DNA of 64,000 nt, from contig CM049321.1 of NCBI GenBank assembly GCA_026874595.1, positions 6,380,979 through 6,444,978 on the forward strand, written 5' to 3'. Each line of letters starts with the position of its first letter. Position 1 is the stretch's first letter. Of the stretch, positions 35,306 through 47,982 are shown piece after piece. Source of the DNA: Sipunculus nudus. Lineage: Eukaryota > Annelida > Sipuncula > Golfingiida > Sipunculidae. The notes beneath the pieces are model-generated. The model did no database searches. It saw only the letters and a list, made by a program, of their open reading frames with translations, and had not been told where the DNA came from. Both the position numbers and the translations under genes were made by a program.

Positions 35306-35852
35306 ACGAAGCTTGGTGAGATGGAATGGACTGGCTGAAGCAATAGAGCTTCTAATGACTAATATTATTATTGTGATAATCAGTGATACTTCAAATTAAT
35401 GATCCAGTTCATTTTGTACTGTCATTATTTATTTATTTATTTTTTTGTGATGTATTACTTTGAGAGTGTTATATAAAAGAATAATATTTCCGTTATAAGG
35501 CTAACAACCACATGGTGCTATGCCATTTATTGGTCAAAATCTTAAAATGATTTAAATGGATAAGTATTGATTACATAATTGGCCCTTAATAAACGCAGTA
35601 AATTTAATTACTGAACACGGCTTCACTTATTATTCTCATGTACTTGCAAACATTCAGATTTCATGCTAGGACACCCAGACCAATATGTAATTAATTGCAT
35701 AATTTTAATATTTGACTTGCTAGTAAGTCATCAATAGTCATAAATGTTATATATATATGTCTATAACTATAACCTGTTAAACTGTTTTATAACCTGTTAC
35801 AAAGAACACCGTTTGGTGTGGATGGATAACATTTTTGCTGTTTACTTTGATA

Positions 35853-35892
35853 CCAGGAGCAATAACAACATTATTCCAAACTAGATGACAGG

Positions 35893-35939
<47 letters not shown>

Positions 35940-36072
35940 GACAGATATTGATTGTGTTATTCTTTTTCAAATGTCATGTTTATATCAGGAGCAATAACAA
36001 CATTATTCGAAACTAGATGACAGGCAAATATAGCGGTCTATATATATATATACGGTGTGTGTGTGTATATAT

Positions 36073-36126
<54 letters not shown>

Positions 36127-36225
36127 TATGAAAGATGTCGGTTGTGATGTTCTTTTTCAAATATCATGTTTATACCAGGAGCAATGACATCATTATTCGA
36201 AACTAGATGGCGGGCACTTAAAGCG

Positions 36226-36309
<84 letters not shown>

Positions 36310-36430
36310 TCTTTGAAACATGTTGATTGTGTTTTTTTTCTTCAAATATCATGTTTGTACCAGGAGCAAAAACAACATTATTTCATTAGCTGGCAGGCAC
36401 TTATAGCGGTCATTATATATATATGGCGCC

Positions 36431-36486
<56 letters not shown>

Positions 36487-36540
36487 TCTATGTTGATAGT
36501 GTTATTCTTTTTCGAATATCATTTTTTTCATAACAAAGTG
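35853..36540 (+). repeat. Tandem array of TA-bearing units, about 130-190 bp each
   Basis: CAGGAGCAAtaACAaCATTATT followed by a TAGATG/GCAGG segment starts near 35,854, 35,986, 36,176 and 36,360. Each unit contains its own long TA microsatellite, then TGTTGATTGTG-TTCTTTTTCAAATATCAT. A fifth, truncated unit ends near 36,530. It lies between the SAM gene and the right terminus. Confidence 0.85.
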
Positions 36541-36707
36541 TTTCATTCATAATCTATTTCTTCCTTTTTGCCTTTCTTTAATGAACGAACATATAACAGT
36601 AATTACACGATTTTTCTGTCGATCAGCGTAAAGATGCTGGATCCCGCAATTTCAAGGTATGATACCATACCATTATGATATATGAATTAATTATAAATAG
36701 TTTTAAC

Positions 36708-36986
36708 GGGACTTTACGGTTATTATACGTTATAACGTACTTTTACAAGTACGGTAGTCTACCATAATTTAACGGCACGCCGTACATTCCTAAATACGGT
36801 AGTCTACCGTAATTCAACGGCATACCGTACCTTCCAATGTACGGTAGTCTACCGTAAAACAAAGGCCTGCCGTACCTTTCAAATTACGGTAGTCTACCGT
36901 AACTTAACGTCCTACCGTATTTTAAAGGATTCGGCCTACCGTTATTTATCGGTATACCGTAAAACTACGGCGCGTGTCTAAGAGTG
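36708..36986. repeat. Right terminus and subterminal repeats of the EnSpm element
   Basis: ACGGTAGTCTACCGTAA recurs four times at about 43-base spacing (36,752, 36,796, 36,840, 36,884; the first with CCATAA), followed by the degenerate ACCGTTATTTATCGGT and the inverted end. Confidence 0.85.
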
Positions 36987-37189
36987 TACACCGTCTAGTC
37001 TCTCTGTATAAATCTTCTTTGAGTTCTAACATATTTCTGAAAAATGGATAAGCTAGTTTTTTTTCTGCCATATTGTGCTATATAATAGTTCAGTTTTACT
37101 AAAAAAGAGAAAATAGAATGACGTGTCAGCCAAACACAAGAGAAAATGATTTCATGCGGCCGCATAGCTCATGAGAATGGACTCTTCAA

Positions 37190-37700
37190 GTGCGTTTTTT
37201 AGTGATTTGTACAATGTGGAGTACATACATTATCCCTGCAGTTGCCTGTGGTTATAATACTCCATACACAATTCTGCAATTTAACATATTTCTATTGATA
37301 AATGTTCAGCACATCCATGTGTATTGAATATGTAGCAATGGAAAAACATAACTGTCTATTCCCAGCACTATTTGGCACACAGGAAGTGTGAATATATACT
37401 AATAGTACACAGACCTGGTGCATGATAAAGGACTGCTGCAAATGCAATATGTCTACCGGGTTGTTGATGCTTCAATTTGCTCTGGGCATGAAAATCAGTT
37501 ACTGATGTTAAATGTGCTTCATGTTTTCCAGAATGGGAACATTTGATTACAGGCCTTTCGACATTCAAATTAATGTAACTATTTAAAGGTTTCAACCATA
37601 CGAAATATTTGTATTCAATTTCCTTTAGGGTAACAGCTCGTTTCATGCTATATAGTCCCAATTAACCCTTTGGTGGCCCGGCGATGCAACAGACACTAGG
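37190..37700 (+). repeat. Diverged dispersed repeat, partner of 59,210-59,700
   Basis: Shared blocks in order include TAGTG-TG-ACAATGTGGAGT, CAGCACTATTT-GCAC, TAGTACACAGACCT, CATG-TA-AGGA and a closing CCGGCGA-G-AACAGAC. About 500 bases, strongly diverged. Both copies lie upstream of tRNA-like SINE pieces. Family unknown. Confidence 0.6.
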
Positions 37701-37924
37701 AAACTGTTGCGTCTCCGTCTACGGCTAGAAGCTGCATTGAATATACCCTGACATTAGTGATCTATTGACACAAATCTAACTCAATTATAATAACTATTTT
37801 TTCATTTGCATACTTTTAAAAAATGAAAATGTTCACTTCTCGCATTATATTTTAATTAATTTTAAACATGGTCACATATTGATGATATTATAATAAGAAC
37901 AATGACTATGATGATATTATAAAA

Positions 37925-38158
37925 CAAATATAAGGAATGATTTCATAGGAGACATCATCTGACTACCTCGACCTCTCATTTTTACGCTGTCACTATTAGC
38001 TTGTGGTCCAACATGCCAAGGTGTAGAAACCGGAAAACCAGGAGAAACCAATGAATTTTGAGAGTCAACTTTACGAACAAGTGTCATGGTCACGCCGGGG
38101 ATCGAACCCGTGTCGCCTACGGAGAGGGCCGAGCATTTTACCCCTCGACTGTCCAGAC
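37925..38158 (-). mobile_element. tRNA-derived SINE
   Basis: On the minus strand a tRNA-like head (GGACAGTCGAGGGGTAAAAT to GGGTTCGATCCCCGGCGTGA, with a perfect B box GGTTCGATCC) leads into a non-tRNA body (CCTGGTTTTCCGGTTTCTAC) ending near 37,925. The head lacks a foldable acceptor stem, so it is not a tRNA gene. Confidence 0.6.
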
Positions 38159-38719
38159 TATTTCTATATTTTTCTACGAAGCCAAAATGCACAAAATATA
38201 TTATGTTGGCATTTTCATGGATCAGTCCACAGCATCACCCCCTCCCCCCTTTAACAAAATTTTGGATCCTACCCTGAAAAGGAACAGGCATTTTAACAAA
38301 AAAAGTTATAAACTTGTCTATGTGATTAAAATGGATCTGTTGCCTAGCTAAATTTTGGTGCCAAAGAAATGTTAGATAAGGCATGTTCTAAGTGTTCAAT
38401 ATTTATGGACAGTTGGCCAATGTGACCTGGAGGTTTTGACAAGTGAATCCAAATCGACAGGCTTCTTCCCCTTTTGCTCTATGAGCTATATGTGCAAGAT
38501 GGCAGAAGTTCGGTGTAATTATCTAAAATTACTTTCAGCTTATCCCTAGGGTATTCTGAACCTAACTTAAGGTTAAATAAAGTAAAATTAAAATTGAATT
38601 CATTTATTAAATTTGTTGAGACTGTTAAAATATATGAAAAGTTCAAAACGGTCCTTAACTGAGTTGCTATTCATGCATAAGAAAGGTCCTCAAACAAATT
38701 TAATTGGGATTTCATTTAA

Positions 38720-38805
38720 AAGTAATTGTTATTGTAATCGATAACTTTTAATAGTAATTGTATTTGTAATAGATTACTTAAAAAGTATTTGTTTCTAGCT
38801 CTGCT
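38720..38805 (-). repeat. Terminal fragment of a hAT-like element
   Basis: The minus strand reads CAGAGCTAGAAACAAATAC followed by TAATCTATTACAAATAC-type repeats like those of the 8.2-10.2 kb hAT element. No partner end was found. Confidence 0.4.
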
Positions 38806-41800
38806 GTGAACATTGTACAAATCTTAACGTTGTTATACCCACATGAGAGAATAAAGAGGACTCTGTATATTATGTATATTAAACACACATACCAGATACA
38901 AGGAAGCTACTTTTCTTTGAGTGTATGGCATAATGTTATGCGTCGATCAAGTTCAAAACTGATGTGAAGAACAAAGGACGTGTGTATTTTGGTTTCTAGA
39001 TATGATCAAAGATGTCACCACACACCATACATATTCCACCAACATATGGAGTGCTTCTTGCAGTTCCATCCAATAAGAATATAAAGGCCAACAATGAAAA
39101 TGAATCTTTATTGTTTAAAAGCCTCCTGTATCCCACATGGTTAAGGTATCATTATTGTCAAAAACTCTATATTTATAATCAAACAAAAGTTGTTTGAAAT
39201 TCATAAAAGACCCCGAAAACTGTGCATTATTTTAAACAGCATACAGTAATTTTCTTATGATATACGGGTTGGTGAACTTCTCATTAATTTTTACATGATT
39301 TTATAAAACTCAATTTTTTTCTCATTTTTTCTTCTTATACGCTGTTTTTACCACCGGTAACAGTAAGCCACTTTCAAGTAGACTAATATAGAACGACATA
39401 TCAATATCAACAAACGAGTTTTTTTTTTTTTTTTTCCTCTACCATGATACTAGCTACCCTATATATGAATTTTAAAGTTTTGATTCAATGAAGAATTTAA
39501 AATTTAATTTTTCAACAAGAAAGACACATAGTAGAGGAAAAACAAACAACATTTGTTATCAGATTTTTTTCATGATATGATAATGATAACCTAACAAGGA
39601 GTATACCCTCAGAAATTAAATATCAATTCATATGCCGTGCGGTGTTAATCGCCCAATGAAATTAATTAACGAAGTGACCTTACCCGGAAATCGGTTATAG
39701 TAAACGAAAGACTCTATAGATAGTCAGATTTGTCCCTCTTGGTACAAAGGGTGATGCAGCAGGGCCACCGAACTCCTTGTATTCCTTAAAGATGATTATA
39801 CCACCCATGGACACTTGACCTTCATGGAATAATCATGGTATTTACAATCACCTGATTGGTCGCTGTTCTTGCAGAAAATTCCCATTCTCGGTACGACATT
39901 GTATTCCTTGAAAAAACAAATAACCCAGTTTAAAATATGAAGTCGGTTCATGTAAACACTAAGTTTTGCTATCTTTCAATCGATCTGTAGAATGCATTTT
40001 AATGATATACATTCGACGTACAATTATAACCAAGGTTAAACTGACCATGGATCACGATTTTGTATTTTATTCTAAATCTGTAATGTGATATAACACGTTA
40101 TTCATCCGACTACTAATTGCGACAATTCATGTAAAAGATGTTGACTTAGATTGGCAGGTTTCTTAGAGCGCTATGTACCAGTTTATTGAAACATCCCCCT
40201 CAAATAAAACTTATAAGAAGTAAATGCTCTGTTCTCTCTTTTATAATGTACTTTCACATCATACAAAGATCAGGAATACCAAGAGGTGCTATGGTTGGGA
40301 GCCGCAAGACGCAAACTCCCCGCCGTGTATTCAAAATACAGTTACATGAATCAACCAGTGTACGAATACATTGAAAAGAAAAAAAAATTAAACGTGTTGC
40401 CCCCGCCACCACCTACACTAAAAATGACCAGCGTGGCCGACTAACGACACATGACGACACGTGTGTGCATGAATACTCATTAACCCCCCCCCCCCCCCCC
40501 CGGCTGCGAACCTTCCCAGTGTATAACGGTGATCAGGGTGTCAAGGTGCATTCCATTATACCTGTATAACGGGACTGCATTCCCATAATACCTTCTGTAA
40601 AATCGATTACATCATCTCGCTTCGAAGAGCAAAAGATCATATCACTTAAGAGAAAAGGAAAAAAAATCTTTAACTCAACCAACATTCAACTGTCACTGAC
40701 GGGACTAGTGAATATGCAGCGGCTTGAGATTTCCACGCTGAAACAAAAATGTAATTTGATTATCGGGTTAGTTTAATGCTTATGGGACCCCTTATCCATT
40801 CATTAAGTGACCTGTGGTTCCTGATATTTGATTGTGCATGGTTATTTATGAAGATCTGTTGGCATGACCAATCGTGTGTTTATGTCAGCCTTCAGACCGG
40901 GTGCTAAATAAGAGTATGAGTGGGAGATGCCAAGTAGAATAAATGAAACGTTTTAAGATTTATGTCGAGGTGATTGTGGTATGTTTTATGTTTGAATATT
41001 TGATCAAAGGTCCTATCTGTATCTGTGTTGGGACAGTCACGGATCTCCCCCCCACACACACACACAGCCTCCCTCCTCCCCCTCGGAACAAGACCCCTAC
41101 CACTTAAGGAACAAGTGAAATTGTGTAAAACAAATGAAATATGGCCGTTGATACTCGTGTTTTCAGAAAGAAGCTGAAAAATGCTGACGTCACATTTTTG
41201 TAATTTGCAGATCATTCAAAAACTGTTTAAGATATCGTTACCACTCGTTGCACTCCTACGTTATAACGGCCATAGGTCTAGGTCATAAGGGTTATCATTA
41301 CACGAAGCCTAACAACAAACACGAGTCACCTATCCCTTTCGGTTAAGCGCCCGTGGTCCGGGACTGCTGTTCTTCCTAATATACGGCGTAACGGCCAGAG
41401 ACACCATCATTAAACCGTGTTCATACTACACCCGAATACAATACGTAATCGAACACCTTTTTACTACATCTGATCAACGTTCGGATAACACTACACAGTC
41501 CTCATTCGCTCTGTTACCTTATTCACTTGCATCAACGCAGTGTGAATACATGTTAAAAATATACCTGTTGGATACCGTTTCCCCAACGCATACACAATAG
41601 GAAGTATATGTACTGGCGTATGCCATAACTACGCACATTAAAAGTGAATGGAATACCTTTTCAAATATGGTACCGAATACGCTTTGTCTGTTTCAGTCTG
41701 AAAACGTACTGTATGGAATGATGTTTGTTGAATGTGTATTCGAAAAACCGTATTCGTCACAACTGTACAGTGCAAACGGCTTTAGTTAATTAATCTGACA

Positions 41801-43497
41801 CAAGATGGAGATATCAACCGAAGGAAATGCAATTTAGCCATGTGGAAGGGGATCGGACATTCTCCACACAGAAGGTGTGTCTGTGAATGTCAAGGATAAA
41901 CCTCCTGCTCGCATTCATTTACTCAGCACGCTTTTACGCCGAAATCGAGCTATTTCGCATGGAATTTGTAAATTAGTATAATTAAGTCAATGTAGACTGG
42001 CCCAGTCAATGAAATAGCTCTTAATTGTTGCCTCTGACAGAGAAACCAAACGTTCTCTCACTGTATCGCACGTATAGTGTCGGTACTGCCACCTCTCGGT
42101 TACTTCTGTAACTATTTACCACTCTCTGACCCTCTTATTTCATCGACTGGTAAATTTGGGCCGTACCGGACAGTCAGTGCCATACATCACCGCCTCGCTG
42201 AACTAAGGTCTTTCCCAGTGAAGTAGGGAGTAATTATAGTGGTCTTTCTTTCCCAGAATATTTTTTTTTCAAAACCAACATGGGTTATCCAGTTATCTCC
42301 TATTGTGGGCTTCCAGCTTGCTATTTATATACCCATTTAATCAGTCTTAATATTTTAAAGTCCTTAACTATTTTGAGTACGGCAAGACTTTCAACACTAT
42401 TTATCCAACACACCCTCAGCCTCAGTGAGTCAGTGTGTCACCTTTTATCAGACCATCGCTTTTCAAGGCAGGCCGGTTCGCCAAGCCAGCCAATTAGCGT
42501 GAGATATTCAGGTTCACACGAACTCAGTCATGTACCGGCTGGCTGAAACGATCACGGCGATCAGCGTGTTGGCAACTTGACAGGGGCAAGACTTTCAAGT
42601 GTAACTTGAAAACTAACAAATACATCGTACAAAATATATGCGACAGTGTCTACAATGCACTTTCATTTGGCCCATGGACCGTATAGTGTTCGAACAGCAG
42701 AGATATATCATAGGACACGAAGGTCCGTGTATGGACTTTCTGAAAACATGATTTCAGTGCGAATGTTACCAAGCGAGTTGAACTGTCTATTGCAATTGGG
42801 ACCGCTGCTAGCGTCCACATAGCAACGTTGCCATCCACAGGAGGCGTGACGGCCTGTTATGCAAATGCGAGGAAATCGTCAGGTGCCTTGTAACGCCCTA
42901 ATATGCAAATATCAGGGATTCACGATACGGACTTTACAGGGCTTTAGTGATAAGAGTTGGCACTGAGTTACGTCTATCGGTACATTGAACAACGTTTTAT
43001 TTTAAGCATTTTAGTAGGTAACATAAATACACTAAAGCCCAGGCAGGGTTAAAGTCAGTGTTGCAAATATAGGGCATTGAAAACATTAATTCCAATATAA
43101 CTGGAATTAAGGATATCATGGTCTTTTTTTATGGAAAATGGACAAAACCAGGGGATCCACATAGCAACGCGATATCGGTGACGTGGCTGTGTAAATGTAT
43201 TCAAACAAAACCACGTGCCACTCGGTTTAAGTACGTGTTTGGTAAATGGGTGCCATTCTGCGGTGGCGTCCAGGTCCGAGCGGTCCTCCATGTTTGTATA
43301 TGGTGGTTGCCTCAGCAAATAAACGAATGTCAGTCAAGGCCACTGAAGTACTGTGCCGGGTGAGCAAGCCTTGATAGGGGACTAACGTTTATCTCAATAG
43401 ATCTTCCCCCTGTGCGGAGGTTGGAGAGGGGTAGGTCTTATCAGCTCTTCAGGATGTACTAGTCTTTGTTAGTGTAGGTTGGCCCATCTTTTCTTAC
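38806..43497. other. Intergenic, no gene recognised
   Basis: Contains poly-T (39,420), poly-C (40,484-40,501) and CA (41,055) simple repeats. No exon of the serine-protease homologue could be recognised here, although that gene must continue in this direction. Confidence 0.45.
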
Positions 43498-43596
43498 CTG
43501 AACAAGGGGGCAGTCACCTTGGTTAGGAAAAAGATCCCCAGCAGGAGTAGAAATTTCTTCTTGGATGCAGATAGGTGGAGTTTTCCCGCAAGGAGT
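43498..43596 (-). CDS. Serine-protease homologue exon 6
   Basis: 99 nt between TTGCCCAACAG and GTAAGA, 33 codons. It reads [20 protein letters not shown] then [13 protein letters not shown]. Four Cys suggest the start of a further extracellular module, possibly a second protease-like domain. The donor shows that the gene goes on, but I found no next exon. Confidence 0.65.
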
Positions 43597-45418
43597 CTGT
43601 TGGGCAACAATAAAAAACATAAAGACAAAATAAACTGCCTTTGTTATGATTATATTGTAAGACATTAGACCTACCCACCACTCCTCTTAACCATAAGTGG
43701 ACTTAACAATTAATATGTTACCCCTTATGTAAAGTAGGCTGGCGTTGGGGTCAGGGCATGAGGGGGCCTCATTTTTTCCTGTGTGCTTGAGTGCACAGAC
43801 ATGGACTTAGGGTGGCACTTATGCATGTCACATTGAAATGAGTAGGACATAAATATTTTTAAAATCATTTAATAGGGAATATGTTGATAATATTATTAAT
43901 TTTTAATATGTTATCAGCATGGTGATGTTTGGTATATATCTCTCTTGATCAGAAGTAACAACCCTGACCATAGCACCTCATTCCTGGATGTCATGTATGT
44001 GTTATATCCGGAACAGTCCAGAACAATAATAATAAGAAGAAAAAAAAGAAGAGGAAGGTGAAGAAAAAAGAAAATGAAAATCAACAAAATAAAATAGTTA
44101 TAATAAAAAACGAAGAAGAAGAGAAAGAAGAACAAGCAAAGGGAAAGGAAGAAGCAACAGAAGAAGAAAAAGAATGGAAGTGGTTGAAATGATTGTAGTA
44201 TTCATGAAAATGGTCATTAATTATATAATTCGTCTATTATTACTAATACTTTTGTCATTTTTGTTATTGTCGTTATTTGTCTTAATATCATGAATACCAT
44301 TTTCCTCTTTACTGTTATGCTTTGTCTTAATTATTAACTTATACTGACCGGATCCATTTCGTCCCAGCGCTCGACAGATCCCCAGTTGGTCACGCCGCTC
44401 TCATTGATCGTCTCCGACCACATTCCTGTAAATTACCATATGCAAATTAGCGTCATCAGAAAATATTAATCGTAGGTAGATAGGTCGTAGATATATAGTA
44501 AGTAAATATTATTGCAACACTTGTAGACGTTTACATACAATGAGCTGCATTTAAAACAAGAATATGATATTAAGATAATTGATAATCACAGAAAGACTAA
44601 GATACCCTGGTGACTTTACTTTCGCTTGGTTAAAATTTCGCGATTTTTACTCCTAAAGTGTATCACGTAGGTACATTTTTCACGATATGTCCAATACAAT
44701 TACTTAAATTAACAATATGTTCCCACTTTTATGAGAATACATTTTATATGATAAGTATATGGATATTGGGACCGAAGGTACATTGAATGATTTGAAATAA
44801 CTTTTCACTTCGGTAGATATTTGTAAAGATCCTTGATTTACGGGTAACATACAAGCCTTAATATCATTAATAATATCAATCTCTTGCCTATGACAGGCTT
44901 TCAAAGATGGAATCTCTTGTTCACTACGGTTTTGTGTTCTTGATAACTGTGCTTTATCGAATATCGCAAAGTCAAAACCCTCCTGAATAAAAAGGCTATG
45001 TGAATGTATAATGTTGAGATAATTTAAGATGACACAACACTGAGATAAGTTAAGGTGTAACATCAACATAGTGAATATTCATAGAAAAACTAGATACGTA
45101 AAGGCGCAAGATTAACATATTTAATTTTCACAGAAAAACTTAGATATGTAAATTTACTATAAGAAATGATATATGACAGCTGATAGAATTTTGAGAAGTA
45201 AAAATGCAAGGTTTGTTTTTGTCAAAACGAGTAAAATAACCTAATTGTCTTTACAGTACATAAAAAAATAGAAAAAAAGTTTGTGACTTGAGTTCAGACC
45301 TGTAAAAATGTTTTTAATTAACAAAATATCTCTGCGCCGATAGCGCCTAGGTGGTTTAATGTCTGCTGACAAGGAAAGCATAGGAGGATACTTCTGAGTG
45401 CTCGTTGTTGGTAGGGTA

Positions 45419-45482
<64 letters not shown>

Positions 45483-47927
45483 TTATATATACCTTTTTGG
45501 CTATTTGACACCTTTCAAATATATTACAATTAAGTATAAGGTTTTAAAAAAAGGTATTATATTTCCCTACAGGTTAGTTCTAAACCAGGTTTAGACATGT
45601 AATATTTCATCATAAACTCAGCATAATACAGTTTGTTATTCTAATATATTAATAACTCAGCAGTATGTTGTTCTAGTATATTAATAACTCAGCCTTCTAT
45701 TATTCTAATTATTACTATATTTCATTTCAAATATATAACTTTATTCTCTGCATAGCAGGGTGACTATAACATTTTCCGTCATCCTTTGGAAAAAAAGTGG
45801 GGTGGCAGGATATATACCCCCATCTCTCTGACTTTGCCTTTGCATTAGACCATTATGTCACAGCTGATATGCATATTCAAGTACAGACCTACAAATTAAC
45901 CGGTAGCTTATTTGCAAGCCACTCTTCTTCAGTTGCTTTAAGTAATATAATCTGAGCTCAACTCTGGTTTTTTCCATACGTGTGCATCATGACAGGTTAC
46001 TCGCGGTCCACACGAAAATACTTTTAAAGTACTAACACTTCCTGTACTCTTTCCGTCGGGCTGGAGGGGCTTGTAGCGGCAACCTCTCACCCAAACGTTG
46101 ATTTTTATTTAACTGAAGACGTTTAGGTGACAGAGGGCTTTCATGCTAAAGGGTTCGGATCAAATCTTCTATAACTAAATGTGCACGCCATTTCTAAAAG
46201 AACTTTCATTTTCCCGAGGTAAGAAAAAAAGGGACTTTTTTCCCGTTGGGAATATCAATAAATTACATTCCCGGTTGACTTGCGTGTATTGATGCAGCAG
46301 TTGGTAACAACGAGGATTGTTTTACTCGGAAAACCCGTCTCTCCGTCCGTCAGTCAGCGGAAACTGAGGTTGCCGAAACCGTTTCAAACTTCAATTCTTG
46401 CCGCTATTGTCACCTGACTTATTTTGTATAACATTTTTTTCATAATTAATTAAATAAAACATGACAAAATAAGCCTCTGATGTCAAATTTGACCACACAG
46501 CAAATATTTTGATGCAGCCTATGAAATCGGTGTTCTATTATGACTTGTATCATGACTCGCAGGCCCCGGTCACTTTATTTTTAAGGTCTAAATTTCATGT
46601 TGTCAAACTTTTTAAAATTACTTTTGTCTTATGACCGATTAACACATCTGTATACATTTTCAATAAATAGATAAATATAATAAAACATTAACTTCTGAAC
46701 TCTCTATACTCTATTTCAATTCCTAGCAGATATAAAGTCGTAATAAATGTTAGATTTCAAAAGGGTTTCTTGTATGAATAAAAATTATTCCAGCTTTTAC
46801 AGTATCATCGTGTTGGAAAATTTACTGATGAGCTTTAATATGGGGCAAAGATGCTTTTCCGGTTTTCTTTAACTGAAATGGTCTCCCACGACGCAAGTAT
46901 CCTGTGTAACCCTTCTCCTTAAGCGAATCCCCAAAGTCGTATGTATCCCATCTGATTATAACCAGGGCTTTTGGGAGTCCATTAATTTTTCTTGATGAAT
47001 TAGGTGTGGCTCCCTCCAAATGGTCCTGTGTTACTTTACTAGTCAATGAAGGGGCTTCATCTTGTTTACGCTCCCACGACACGGTTTACTCTGCAGTTGT
47101 CGGTAGACTCCTTTTACTTTTAACCGCTGTTTTTTATGGCAAACAGGTCACTGAGAACGGATGTCGCTTGTATCAAAGTGGAGCAGGATGCACAAAGTGA
47201 TACAATGCTCTCATTGGTCTGATTTGCCCTGTGCCCTGTTGTTCAGACATAGAGAACCTTGCCATACAAAGAAGCGGTTATAATAAAAAGATCTTGGTTG
47301 AGAGTTTCCAAGGACATAAGAAAATGTTTGAAGATGTACCATGTTCTTAAACTGAAGTAATTGCTTGATAAAATGTTTAGTCAAAAAGGGCCCGGACTAA
47401 GCAGGAGTTTAAGACCCAATAAATTGATTGAAAATGAGTAAACTCCTTGGACAAGTTTAGGTAGTTCAACATGGATTGGCAAATCTGTCGGACTGATACT
47501 TGGTTAAAGTTAATAGCCGTATGTTATGTTGGGACGAGAACAACTTCCATCCGAACTTATATTTATTTGCTATTTGTGTGGCATTTGTTTATATACAGTA
47601 TATATGTTAGCATGTAACACTCATACGAATATATGGGTGATCACAAAATCAAAACAATATCATACATAGTGGAAGATGTTGCTTATCTGAGGTCAAATTG
47701 TTTAGGCCTTTAACCTATATACAGCTGTGACTTGATAATCCGACACTAAATTTAATACCCCAATTTACGTCGGCTGTCGGATTGTCAAGTCACGAAAGGT
47801 GACGAAAGGTACCTTCTTAGTATGTGTTATTAATTTATGTTAGATTAAACTATATTCATATTTAAAATTGCTATGATTTATATGAGTATTTTTTTTGTTT
47901 CATATCTATAAACACACATGAACATAT

Positions 47928-47982
<55 letters not shown>

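Larger units (their letters stand above)
26890..36986 (+). mobile_element. EnSpm/CACTA-type (CMC) DNA transposon, about 10.1 kb
   Basis: The left end CACTCTTAGACATG and the right end, as reverse complement CACTCTTAGACACG, begin an imperfect inverted repeat. It can be followed for about 33 bases (both then read GTAGTTT(C/T)ACGGTA). TA flanks both sides and may be the target duplication. Both ends carry subterminal palindromic repeats, as CACTA elements do. Inside are two plus-strand genes: a broken zinc-finger/DDE transposase and an intact SAM-domain protein. The size, ends and gene pair fit animal EnSpm elements. Later insertions and TA expansions have enlarged it. Confidence 0.85.

Noticed and set aside
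36166-36552. 128-codon frame rich in Tyr-Ile repeats, and similar YIYI frames near 865, 25,450, 47,906, 50,307, 52,962, 56,508 and 56,621
   Set aside because: They are translations of TA microsatellites, which lack stops in most frames.
38089-38158. Functional tRNA gene on the minus strand
   Set aside because: Only the B box and T arm are convincing; the acceptor stem does not pair and a SINE body follows.
46822-47082. 86-codon minus frame in the intron between exons 4A and 5 of the protease homologue
   Set aside because: Strand is right, but there are no splice borders in phase and the sequence is not related to the fold.
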